From JAFGOG01 sp034429215 (GTDB taxonomy: Bacteria > Chloroflexota > Anaerolineae > JAAYZQ01): DNA of 41,871 nt. Below are positions 6,758 through 15,481 of this stretch, one piece after another (position 1 is the first letter of the stretch; each line of letters starts with the position of its first letter). The stretch spans positions 1 to 41,871 of the forward strand of contig DAOUGI010000065.1 of NCBI GenBank assembly GCA_034429215.1. The letters are read 5' to 3'. The position numbers were made by a program, and so were the translations under genes. The notes below the pieces were generated by a model, which was given only the letters and a program-made list of their open reading frames with translations, was not told where the DNA came from and made no database searches.

Positions 6758-7859
6758 ACTTGGGCAATTTGCCCTTTTCACCAAGTGTATCGAATATCCA
6801 GCCGACACTCTGCTGGGTATGAATGCGCCAGATGGCATGGGCCAGGATCCTTGCCGTCGATAGAACTTTGATCTTGCCCCCCATCGCTTCCCTGGCCGAG
6901 GCTGTGGTGTCTGACAGGATGAGGCTCTCCAGCTCTGACTGCGCCACCGCCTCCGCCGCCCCAGGCGTCAGGTCGGCGTGAACCACAGCGGCATGCACCT
7001 CGGTGGCGCCCCTCTTCTTAAGCAGCTTGACCACTTCCAAAAGGGTCCCGCCCGACTGGATGATGTCGTCAAAAACCACAGCCGGCCGCCCTGCCACATC
7101 TCCCACCATCTCCATGATGGTCGGCTCGTCCTCTGGTCCGCGCCGCTTGATAGCGATGGCCATCTCGTCGCCGGCAGTGTCATGGGCCAGCTTTACCTTG
7201 AGGTGATTGCGGAATTCGGTGGCCCGCGCCACTCCTCCCGCGTCGGGCGACACGACGACGGCGTCTCTTAGCCCCAGTATGTCCCGAAAGTGAGCCCCCA
7301 TCGCCAGGGCCATGCGCATATGGTCCACCGGGATGTCGAAGAAGCCTTCGATGGCCGGTGTGTGCAGATCCACAGTCAGCAAGCGGTCGGCGCCGGCGGT
7401 GGTGATCAGGTTGGCCACCAGTTTGGCGGTGATCGGTTCGTGACCTTTTTTCTTCTTCTCCTGCTTGGCATAAGCCATGTAGGGGACCACTGCGGTGATC
7501 CGCCCGGCCGAGGCCCGCCGCGCCGCATCGATCATTACCAACAGCTCTACCAGGTTATCGTTGATAGACTGGTAGGTACAGACCCCTTTCTTTTGATCGG
7601 CAGGGGCGCCACGCCCGGTGGCCAGGCAGGGCCGCTCCAATGGACTGCGGTGCGACTGGCAGATCGGTTGGAGAATAAACACGTCGGTGCCCCGGACCAC
7701 ACAGTCCAAGTCTACCTTGACCTCGCCGTCAGGAAAACGTCCCACCTTGGAGTTTTCGAGTGGCAATCCCAATTCTTTGGCGATCTTGACTGCCAGGTGC
7801 ATGTTGGCATTGCCAGCGACCAACTTGATCTCGCCAAAGTGCCGCTTTTGATCTATCAT
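6744..7859 (-). CDS. prs: Ribose-phosphate pyrophosphokinase (variant with internal insertion)
   Basis: Makes PRPP from ribose 5-phosphate and ATP for purine, pyrimidine, His, Trp and NAD synthesis. Seen: GRFPDGEVKV, NDNLVELLVMIDAARRASAGRITAVVPY (split at will), LLTVDLHTPAIEGFFDIPVDH, VVVSPDAGGVARA, and the PRPP loop VVFDDIIQSGGTL near 265. Two oddities: about 30 extra residues (68-99) sit between LQPIC and INDNL, where other enzymes have a short turn; and the catalytic flexible loop YARQDRK reads YAKQEKKKKGHEP. At 371 residues it is ~55 longer than usual. Its ATG overlaps the stop of the upstream LOG-like gene (ATGA), and it is the last gene of a four-gene operon. I call it a functional Prs with moderate certainty. 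Confidence 0.88.
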   Translation of the reverse strand: MIDQKRHFGEIKLVAGNANMHLAVKIAKELGLPLENSKVGRFPDGEVKVDLDCVVRGTDVFILQPICQSHRSPLERPCLATGRGAPADQKKGVCTYQSINDNLVELLVMIDAARRASAGRITAVVPYMAYAKQEKKKKGHEPITAKLVANLITTAGADRLLTVDLHTPAIEGFFDIPVDHMRMALAMGAHFRDILGLRDAVVVSPDAGGVARATEFRNHLKVKLAHDTAGDEMAIAIKRRGPEDEPTIMEMVGDVAGRPAVVFDDIIQSGGTLLEVVKLLKKRGATEVHAAVVHADLTPGAAEAVAQSELESLILSDTTASAREAMGGKIKVLSTARILAHAIWRIHTQQSVGWIFDTLGEKGKLPKFKKV

Positions 7860-8359
7860 TTCCCTTCTCCTGTGCGCATCTTGGCAGCCAGAGCGAAAGC
7901 CGTCTCTACCGCATGCAGCGGGCTGTCAGCCCGGACGATGGCGGTGGCGGGCCGCCCTTGTTGGGACAGCTCCCAGGTGCCGAGACCAACGACCGGCCGC
8001 CCCATCTTGAGCGCCAATCCAATCTCCGACAGGGTGCCATAGCCGCCACTGACAGCTATGACCACGTCGGCACTGCGAACGACGACGGCATTGCGCGCAT
8101 CGCCCAGGCCGGTGACCACCGGGATGTCTACGTATCGGTTAGCCTCACGGCGATCCATGCCGGGCAGAATGCCGACCGTGATCCCGCCCTGCGCCTTGGC
8201 TCCCTGACAGGCCGCCTCCATAACCCCACCCCGGCCGCCACAGACGAGCACAGCGCCCCGGCGGCCTATCTCCTGGCCCACAGCCCTGGCCAGGGCAGCC
8301 ACCGGTTCGTCACACAGCGCCGAGCCGACGACGGCAACGAACAGGGGCCGCTCAGCCAC
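7856..8359 (-). CDS. LOG-like / TIGR00725-type nucleotide phosphoribohydrolase family protein
   Basis: A 167-residue Rossmann-type protein of the LOG/lysine-decarboxylase-like family. It has GGRGGVMEAACQGAKAQGG near residues 40-58 and the signature SGGYGTLSEIGLAL (PGGxGTxxE equivalent) near 104-117. Characterised LOG proteins hydrolyse N6-modified or plain nucleoside monophosphates to base and ribose 5-phosphate; activity here is by homology only. GTG 8359 overlaps the end of thpR by 8 bases, and the stop overlaps the prs start (ATGA), so it is tightly coupled to the enzyme that uses ribose 5-phosphate. A salvage link is therefore attractive but inferred. Confidence 0.85.
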   Translation of the reverse strand: MAERPLFVAVVGSALCDEPVAALARAVGQEIGRRGAVLVCGGRGGVMEAACQGAKAQGGITVGILPGMDRREANRYVDIPVVTGLGDARNAVVVRSADVVIAVSGGYGTLSEIGLALKMGRPVVGLGTWELSQQGRPATAIVRADSPLHAVETAFALAAKMRTGEGK

Positions 8360-8957
8360 CAGCCCACCCCTGCAATCCAGCCTCGATCAGGGTGGTATAG
8401 GCCGCGCCGGTCGGTCGCAGATCGCTCTTGATATAGGCCACCGAAGTGACGGCCATCTCGTCTAGTGCGCCGGCCATCTCCGCAGCCAACGCGGCCACAG
8501 CCTGGCCGATATCGCGCGCCTCGGCACCGGAGGCATAGTGTTGGACGCGGCCCAGGGTCAAATGAGGGCTGAACGGCCGCTTTTCGACTGGGAAACCCAG
8601 GGGAGCGACGTGCGACTCGACGGCTTGCCACAGCCGGGCAAGAGAGCCAGACGGATCCTGGACGCCGACCCACACCACGCGCGGCCGGCGGGCGTCGGGA
8701 AAGCAGCCGACCCCACCCACCGTGACGGCGAAACCTGGGATCTCTCCGGCAGCCCGGGCCAGGGCTGCCTTGACCTGTTCGACTTTTTCCGAGGGCGTGT
8801 CACCCAGGAATTTGAGCGTCAGGTGGATCCCCTCCGGCTGTACCCAGCGCACAGTGCGCGGCGGCACGGCGCCCCGCAGCCGGGCTTGGATATCCGTCAG
8901 CGTGGCCTTGAGCTCTTGGTCCAGCTCAACGGCTATAAAAGTCCGCAGGATCTGCAT
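8352..8957 (-). CDS. thpR: RNA 2',3'-cyclic phosphodiesterase (2'-5' RNA ligase family)
   Basis: A 201-residue 2H phosphoesterase. The two catalytic HxTx motifs are intact: HLTLKFLG near residue 45 and HLTLGRV near residue 132, with RTFIAVEL at the N terminus as in ThpR/LigT. The family hydrolyses 2',3'-cyclic phosphates on RNA or tRNA halves to 2'-phosphates and can ligate in vitro. ATG 8957 has AGGAGC upstream. Second gene of the operon that continues into the LOG-like gene and prs. Confidence 0.93.
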   Translation of the reverse strand: MQILRTFIAVELDQELKATLTDIQARLRGAVPPRTVRWVQPEGIHLTLKFLGDTPSEKVEQVKAALARAAGEIPGFAVTVGGVGCFPDARRPRVVWVGVQDPSGSLARLWQAVESHVAPLGFPVEKRPFSPHLTLGRVQHYASGAEARDIGQAVAALAAEMAGALDEMAVTSVAYIKSDLRPTGAAYTTLIEAGLQGWAGG

Positions 8958-8980
8958 GGCTCGCTCCTAGATTCTTCGCT

Positions 8981-9856
8981 TCACCCATCCCCTCCATCAG
9001 AAGGGGGGATCGCCGTGAATGAAAGTTTTAGCAGGCGGCAGGCGTTGCCGCCCAGCATCTGGTCGAGACTGGCCGGCGGCATGTCCACTGCCCGCATGCG
9101 CCGGATAAACCGCCCCGGCGGGATGAGCGGATAGTCACTGGCAAACAGAACCTTGTCAAGTGCGCAGCGGGCCGCCAGGCCAAAGATGCCGTCGTCGTAC
9201 AGGTAGAGGGAGGCGGCGGTGTCGTAGTAGACCCGGCCCATGACGCGGGCCACCTCGGGCATCATCTCGTAAAACACGGCGCCCCCACCCCAGTGAGCGC
9301 AGACCAACGTAGCATCGGGAAAGAGGCGGGCAAAGCGCACCACCTGATCGGGCGTCACGGTGCCCTTGCCGGGGTAGAGGTGGCCGACCGGCTCACTGCA
9401 ATGGGTCAGGAGAAACATGTCGTGGGCGACCACGGTCTCGACGATGGGGGCCATGACCTTCTCGTCGTCCAGGCGGTAGCCCTGGCCATCGGGCATCAGC
9501 TCTCCCACACCACGCAGCCCTGCTGCGGCGCAGCGCTCGATCTCGCGGACCGCCTCGGCGCCGGCCAGGGGGTTGACGATGGCCAGGCCGATGAGGCGAT
9601 CGGGATAGCGGGCCACCGACTCGACGACGTAATCGTTCTCCAGCCGGCAGAACTCCATGTCGCGCCAGCCAAAGCCGCAGACGACGGCGCGATCCACCGC
9701 CGAGCGATCCATCTCGGCGACCAACTCATCGGCGGAGCACAGCCGCGCTTCGGGATCGACATACAGCTCGCGGAACCAGGCATCGCGGACCAGGCACTCG
9801 TCGCGCCGGGCCATGATCTGTGGCGAAGTAATGTGGGTATGAAAATCGACGATCAC
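8981..9856 (-). CDS. Amidohydrolase-2 (TIM-barrel metal-dependent hydrolase) family protein
   Basis: A 291-residue member of the amidohydrolase superfamily (amidohydrolase-2 / ACMSD-like). Metal ligands can be placed: FHTH at residues 4-7, LLTHCSEP (~145), LVCAHWGGG (~175) and the late Asp in LFASDYPL (~245). Such enzymes hydrolyse or decarboxylate small organic substrates in the cytoplasm; the substrate is not predictable. The start is GTG 9856 behind GGAGA at 6 bases; the promoter at 9874-9902 leaves a leader of only about ten bases. First gene of the operon with thpR, LOG-like and prs. Confidence 0.88.
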   Translation of the reverse strand: MIVDFHTHITSPQIMARRDECLVRDAWFRELYVDPEARLCSADELVAEMDRSAVDRAVVCGFGWRDMEFCRLENDYVVESVARYPDRLIGLAIVNPLAGAEAVREIERCAAAGLRGVGELMPDGQGYRLDDEKVMAPIVETVVAHDMFLLTHCSEPVGHLYPGKGTVTPDQVVRFARLFPDATLVCAHWGGGAVFYEMMPEVARVMGRVYYDTAASLYLYDDGIFGLAARCALDKVLFASDYPLIPPGRFIRRMRAVDMPPASLDQMLGGNACRLLKLSFTAIPPSDGGDG

Positions 9857-9873
9857 ACGGACTCTCCAAGGAG

Positions 9874-9902
9874 ATTATAGCACAAGGCAGGACAAAGGTA
9901 AA
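9874..9902 (-). promoter_or_regulatory. Promoter of the amidohydrolase-thpR-LOG-prs operon
   Basis: Minus strand TTTACC (9902-9897), 17 bases, TATAAT (9879-9874). Predicted initiation is near 9867, about ten bases before the GTG start. Confidence 0.65.
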
Positions 9903-9983
9903 GAGCGGCGAGGGCCTGAGTGCAGGTCAAAAATCCCACCACACTATGAGCCAGATGTGGATCCAACAGGGCTACTGGTTCTG

Positions 9984-12980
9984 TCAGCGGCTGCGCAGGC
10001 GGGGGTTGAGGATGCTGTCGAGGGCAAAGCCGACCATGGCGAAGGCCAGGCCGGTGAGCATCATCAGGCCGATCGGCTCCAAGACCCAGTAGTAGTGCCC
10101 CTCGAAGGCGCCCTTGGTGATCGCATCGTAGACGATCTTGCCCCAGGTCGGGATATGCAGATCGCTTACGCCCAAGAAGGCCAGCGTCGCCTCGAAAAAG
10201 ACGTAGGTGGGGATGAGGATGACCAGTTGAGGGATCAGGAGGGGCATGATGCGCGGCACCAGGTAGCGCAGGATGATCCGGCCGTTGCTTGCGCCGTAGG
10301 TCTGGGCGGCTTCGATGTAGGGCGCTTCCTTAACCTGGACAAAGATGGCCCGGTAGTTCTTGACGGCACTGCCAAAGATGCTAAGCAGGACCATGACACC
10401 CAGGATGGCCCAGATGCTCTTGGAGTAGACGTAGTAGATCGTGATGGCGATAGGCAGGGCGGGCAGGATCATGTTGACCTCGGTGAGGCGCTGGACGAGG
10501 TCATCGACCCAACCCCCAAACCAGGAGCCGACGGCGGCGATGATCATCGACGCGAACGACGTGACGACCGCCCCCACTAACCCGAAAGCCAGGGCGACCG
10601 GCATCCCCCACAGCAGGCCGGTCAGCAGGTCGCGGCGGGCATCGTCGGTCCCGGCCAGGCCATAGACCCGGCCGTCGAACACCACTTCGGCGTCCAAGTC
10701 GCCGCCCGCTTCGAACGTAAACCCTTCGAGACGCAGGGTGTAGGCGCCTTGAAGGGGAACAGGCTCGGCCACAGCCGGATCGGCAAAGAGGATCGCCGCG
10801 GCCGGGAGCCCGCCCCTTCCCCGCAGCGACTGTTTCTTGCGGACCTCTTCAGACAGGTATTTGTCGGGAATGTGCTGCGTGGCGATATACCTCTGGCCGG
10901 TCACCACCGAAAAGCTACCCAGGTCTAGCTGCCGGCCATCAGGGGTCAGCCAGGTCATGGAGACGAAGGGCCGTTTCTCGTCGTATTTGGGGAAAAAGCG
11001 AACGATCATATCCTGCGAAAAGCCACCATACGGATAGTCGAGGGTGAAAGAGATGGTCACCGTGTTCACCCCCTTGGCGTCCTGCTCGACAGTCTTGAGT
11101 CCGGCGCCACTCCGGCTGTCCATGATCATCGTGGGGGGCAGGTCGTCCTTTCTGAAAAAGTTAACCCAGGCCGGCATGGCGGTCTGCGGCCTGATGTAGT
11201 TGTCTTCGTTCTCTGGCTGCCACGCCGCGACCGCCTGGTCGTAAGGGATGGCGATCAGGGTATAGATCGAGACGCCGATCAGGAGGGCGATGATCGCCAG
11301 GCCAACTAAAGCCGACGGATAGCGCCAGATCTCGCGGAGTGAGCCCCATAGCTCACCGGCCCTTGCCCGCCGGGTTTTGATCCGGCCCGCAGGAGACGCC
11401 TGCGCTCCTCCGGGGCCAGAAGTGTTCCAGTTTACCCGAGGCCGGCGCGGCAGATCGGAACGCCGGCGCAGCGGCCAGAGGCGGAAACGCCTTTTCTGCG
11501 ATCGAGGCATCTTGAAGGCCTTGTCCGCCGTGGAGCTGCCGATCTTGACTCTGGGATCGACGAGGGCATAGACGATGTCCAGGAAAAAGACGGTCATGGC
11601 CAGGAGGTAGGCGAACATGACGATGAGGCCAATCACGACCTCCTGGGCATTGCCCTTCACGGCCTTGATGAAAAGCTGGCCGATGCCGGGCCAGTTAAAG
11701 AAAACCTCCAGGACAATGACCCCTTGCCAGAAGCTGATCATGAGCAGGGCAAAGTTGGTAATGATGTAGGGCAGGGTCGGCTTGAGGACATAGCGCCACT
11801 CGATCGTCCGCGGCGGCAGGCCCTGGGCCCGGGCCAGATCGACATAGTCCTCGCCGGCGTGGATCAGGAAAAAGGTCCGCCAGGCATAGACGCTCTGGAA
11901 GAAGGTGGCGAGCAGGATGGCAGCGATGGGCAGGATCGTGTGCTTGAGCACGATGGGAATGTACCCCCAGGCGGTGGCGGGCGGAAATGTGTCGAACATG
12001 CCGCCATAGGGCAGCAAGCGCAGCTCAGCAGCAAAGATGAGGACCAGGACGACGCCGTAAACCCAGTTGGGAACGGAAGAGATGGGCGACAGGGCGATGG
12101 CGATCTTGTCCCACAGGCTGCCATACCTCTTGGACAGGGCCAGGGCCGCCAGGACGCTTGAGAAAAAGAGCAGGAGGTTGGCGGCACCCACCAGAAAAAG
12201 GGTGTTTGGCGTGCGTTCCAAGATGATCGCCTGAACGTCGTGCGAAGTCCCGCCGCGCGTCTCGGCCAAAAAGGTCTGGCCCCAGTCGAGGGTAAGGCCC
12301 CGGACGAACCAGCGGGCGCAGCGCAGCAGGAAGGGCTGGTGCAGCCCGGCGGCTTCCTCCATGGCCCACCTGGTCTGCTCGGTCGCCTCGGCGACCTCTT
12401 CGATGGTGGCTTCCGGCATCGACAGGCTTATGAAATTAAGGCTCTCGGCGATATTGGCCTCGGCGATCTTGTCGATGTAGCCGCCATAATTGATGACGAT
12501 GATCGACAGGAACACGCCGATGGCGACCATCAAGGACAGCACGAGCGCCCTAGTGGCGATGTACTTGCCGATTCTGAAAAGGGCGCGAATGGTGGGACTC
12601 ACCGCCGTCCGTTCACGGCTAAGCTGGATGGGCTGTACCGAGGGCTCGGCTGGAGCGCTGACCGGTCGAGCCTCAGACGGCTCTTCTAGCAGCAGCTCCC
12701 GCCTGGTGCGGGCAGGCGGCACAGGGGCGGATGCCGCGCCGACAATCTGGGACAACTGCGACCTGGCTGCTCGATTCTCGGGGTTGATGTCCAGCACCCG
12801 CCGGAGGGCATAGGCCTGCCGGCCGGGATCGGTGAGGGCAAAGCTCAGCAAATGCCAGGCCCGCTCGTTGTTCGGGTCGCGCCTGATGATCTCAGCCAGA
12901 AGGACGCGAGCCTCCTCGAGCCTGGTCTCCTTTACGAGCTGCAGGGCTGTGTCTAACGCCGTTGCCTGTGCCTGGTCCAT
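9984..12980 (-). CDS. TPR - DppB-like permease - DppC-like permease fusion protein
   Basis: One uninterrupted 998-residue frame. Residues 1-80 form a TPR-like helical repeat (LVKETRLEEARVLLAEIIRR, NPENRAARSQL). A Pro-rich linker leads to a DppB-type permease (first TM ~143-167, EAA loop GEDYVDLARAQGLPPRTIEW, end at DPRVKIG ~475). An Arg-rich cytosolic linker (~480-545) joins a DppC-type permease: TM1 ~552-575, an extracytoplasmic insertion ~580-768, then GTDDARRDLLTGLLWG and an EAA loop (EAAQTYGASNGRIILR), ending LNPRLRSR. Both halves resemble the separate permeases at 16825-17973 and 15482-16828, so it looks like a fused duplicate. It would supply both membrane subunits of an importer in one chain. 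It has no own SBP or ATPase; it probably borrows those upstream. The SD is weak. Fusion is seen directly; function is inference. Confidence 0.93.
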   Translation of the reverse strand: MDQAQATALDTALQLVKETRLEEARVLLAEIIRRDPNNERAWHLLSFALTDPGRQAYALRRVLDINPENRAARSQLSQIVGAASAPVPPARTRRELLLEEPSEARPVSAPAEPSVQPIQLSRERTAVSPTIRALFRIGKYIATRALVLSLMVAIGVFLSIIVINYGGYIDKIAEANIAESLNFISLSMPEATIEEVAEATEQTRWAMEEAAGLHQPFLLRCARWFVRGLTLDWGQTFLAETRGGTSHDVQAIILERTPNTLFLVGAANLLLFFSSVLAALALSKRYGSLWDKIAIALSPISSVPNWVYGVVLVLIFAAELRLLPYGGMFDTFPPATAWGYIPIVLKHTILPIAAILLATFFQSVYAWRTFFLIHAGEDYVDLARAQGLPPRTIEWRYVLKPTLPYIITNFALLMISFWQGVIVLEVFFNWPGIGQLFIKAVKGNAQEVVIGLIVMFAYLLAMTVFFLDIVYALVDPRVKIGSSTADKAFKMPRSQKRRFRLWPLRRRSDLPRRPRVNWNTSGPGGAQASPAGRIKTRRARAGELWGSLREIWRYPSALVGLAIIALLIGVSIYTLIAIPYDQAVAAWQPENEDNYIRPQTAMPAWVNFFRKDDLPPTMIMDSRSGAGLKTVEQDAKGVNTVTISFTLDYPYGGFSQDMIVRFFPKYDEKRPFVSMTWLTPDGRQLDLGSFSVVTGQRYIATQHIPDKYLSEEVRKKQSLRGRGGLPAAAILFADPAVAEPVPLQGAYTLRLEGFTFEAGGDLDAEVVFDGRVYGLAGTDDARRDLLTGLLWGMPVALAFGLVGAVVTSFASMIIAAVGSWFGGWVDDLVQRLTEVNMILPALPIAITIYYVYSKSIWAILGVMVLLSIFGSAVKNYRAIFVQVKEAPYIEAAQTYGASNGRIILRYLVPRIMPLLIPQLVILIPTYVFFEATLAFLGVSDLHIPTWGKIVYDAITKGAFEGHYYWVLEPIGLMMLTGLAFAMVGFALDSILNPRLRSR

Positions 12981-13024
12981 TGCACTGGTCCGCCCGCACC
13001 AGCCGACTTGGCTTTTAGCCAGAA

Positions 13025-13040
13025 AACGACTAACGTCGTT
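13025..13040. promoter_or_regulatory. Short perfect inverted repeat upstream of the fusion permease
   Basis: AACGAC-TAAC-GTCGTT lies 45 bases upstream of the fusion start, in the 226-base gap after the two-TM gene. It could be an operator. No convincing -35/-10 pair was seen in this gap, so separate transcription of the fusion gene is unproven. Confidence 0.3.
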
Positions 13041-13145
13041 ACTACGAAAGGTCGCAGGTCCGTCAGTTGCTCCGGGCTATGGTCGGATGAATCCCTATCG
13101 TTTAACGCCGTCCGGCCGATTTCGTTCAGCCGGCTGATAATGAAC

Positions 13146-13175
13146 CCTCCCGCAGGTCAAGAAACCTGCGGGAGG
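13146..13175 (-). terminator. Hairpin after the peptide-transporter operon
   Basis: CCTCCCGCAGGT (13146-13157) and its exact complement (13164-13175) form a 12-bp stem with a six-base loop, 31 bases downstream of the two-TM gene stop. No U-run follows on the minus strand, so it may be a weak terminator or an mRNA-stabilising processing site separating the operon from the fusion gene. Confidence 0.55.
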
Positions 13176-13206
13176 ACGTCAGTCTACGAGCAAAGAGGGC
13201 AGATGC

Positions 13207-13407
13207 TCAGCGCTTGCGCAGGCGGACGTAGTAGGCGGTGCCTATCACCCCAAGGACCAGGCCGGCAACCGATGCTCCGGCCGCCAAAAAGTTTAGGAAG
13301 AAGGTCGACTTGACGACGTGGAGGACCATCAGCCAGGGGATGACGGCGCCGAACAGGACCAGCACAAAGCCGATGACAAAGATCAGCCTGGGGTCCCTCT
13401 CTATCAT
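13207..13407 (-). CDS. Small two-TM membrane protein coupled to the ABC ATPase
   Basis: A 66-residue protein with two hydrophobic segments (LIFVIGFVLVLFGAVIPWLM and FLNFLAAGASVAGLVLGVIG), a short charged N terminus (MIERDPR) and a basic end (RLRKR). The start ATG 13407 overlaps the stop of the ATPase gene (ATGA), so translation is coupled; a longer frame from 13422 lies inside the ATPase gene and is rejected. No family recognised. Its place as last gene of the transporter operon suggests an accessory membrane component, by context only. Confidence 0.75.
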   Translation of the reverse strand: MIERDPRLIFVIGFVLVLFGAVIPWLMVLHVVKSTFFLNFLAAGASVAGLVLGVIGTAYYVRLRKR

Positions 13408-14492
13408 TTGTACAACCAGCACGAGCAGAAATGGCCGGGCTTGGTCTCAAAGTCGGGCGGCTCCTCGACGTTGCACAGACCGTCGATCATGTGCGAGCAG
13501 CGCGGATTGAACCGGCATCCCGGCGGCGGCTTGATCAGGCTGGGCGGCTCGCCCGGCGGCACCTCTTTGAAGACGAGCAGGTTGTGCGGATCGGGATCGG
13601 GGCTGGCCTCGAGCAGAGCCCGGGTGTAGGGGTGGAGCGGGTTGTGCAACAGCTCATCCACCTGGCACTTTTCGACGAGGTTGCCGGCGTACATGACAAA
13701 GATCCGCTCGGAAAAGTAGCGGACGGTAGACAGGTCATGGGTGATGTAGATGACCGCCAGATTGTGCGAGGCCTGCAGTCCGCGCAACAGACGCAGGATC
13801 TCGACGCGCACCGAGGCGTCGAGCATCGACACCGGCTCGTCGGCCACGAGCAGCCTGGGGTTCATGATCATGGCCCGGGCGATGACCATGCGCTGCTGCT
13901 GGCCGCCGCTGAGCATGTGGGGGAACTTGGGAAGAAAGTCGTCCACCGGCGTCATCTTGACCTCTTCCATGACCTTGACGATCCGCTCCCGCCGCTCCTG
14001 CTTGCTCTTGATGCCGTTGATGACCAGCGGCTCACCCAGGATTTTCTCCGCGCTCATGAAGGGCGGCAGCGCGCCGTAGGGGTCCTGCTGGACATAGCCC
14101 ACCTGAGAGCGGTACCAGCGCAACTCTTTCGCCGACTTTAATCCGATATTCTTGTCCTCAAAGATGATGTCGCCCTTGGTAGGGCGGTACAGCCCCAGGA
14201 TCGTTTTCATCAGGCTGGACTTGCCGCAGCCGCTCTCGCCGACGACGGCGACCGATTCACCATAGTGGAGATCAAAGTTCACGCCGTCCACGGCCTTGAC
14301 CCAGCCGGCATGGCCAAAGCCAAAGCGCCTCAGCTCGAACCAGACGTGGAGATCCCGGACAGACAGGAGCGCGCCGTTCCCTGTCCCCTGTGCAGGGGTG
14401 GTCTCTGGCGTATCGCCTATGCCGCTTGCAGCCAGCGGTTCAATAGGGGGTGTGTTTTCAATGGTTTCCTGGAGTCGATCTTTAGTAGACAT
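13404..14492 (-). CDS. Oligopeptide-type ABC transporter ATP-binding protein (DppF/OppF-like)
   Basis: 363 residues. Walker A GESGCGKSS, Q-loop VGYVQQDPYG, signature LSGGQQQR, Walker B LLVADEP, H-loop YITHDL, and the C-terminal oligo_HPY-type domain with Cys in CRFNPRCSHMIDGLC and FCSCW. Related peptide transporters hold a [4Fe-4S] cluster with such cysteines; whether that is so here is inferred. An N-terminal ~45-residue Pro/Thr-rich extension is unusual. ATG 14492 has AGGAG six bases upstream. Energises import together with the ATPase at 14507-15478. The stop overlaps the start of the small two-TM gene. Confidence 0.94.
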   Translation of the reverse strand: MSTKDRLQETIENTPPIEPLAASGIGDTPETTPAQGTGNGALLSVRDLHVWFELRRFGFGHAGWVKAVDGVNFDLHYGESVAVVGESGCGKSSLMKTILGLYRPTKGDIIFEDKNIGLKSAKELRWYRSQVGYVQQDPYGALPPFMSAEKILGEPLVINGIKSKQERRERIVKVMEEVKMTPVDDFLPKFPHMLSGGQQQRMVIARAMIMNPRLLVADEPVSMLDASVRVEILRLLRGLQASHNLAVIYITHDLSTVRYFSERIFVMYAGNLVEKCQVDELLHNPLHPYTRALLEASPDPDPHNLLVFKEVPPGEPPSLIKPPPGCRFNPRCSHMIDGLCNVEEPPDFETKPGHFCSCWLYK

Positions 14493-14506
14493 GCTATGCT
14501 CCTGTC

Positions 14507-15478
<972 letters not shown>

Positions 15479-15481
15479 TGG

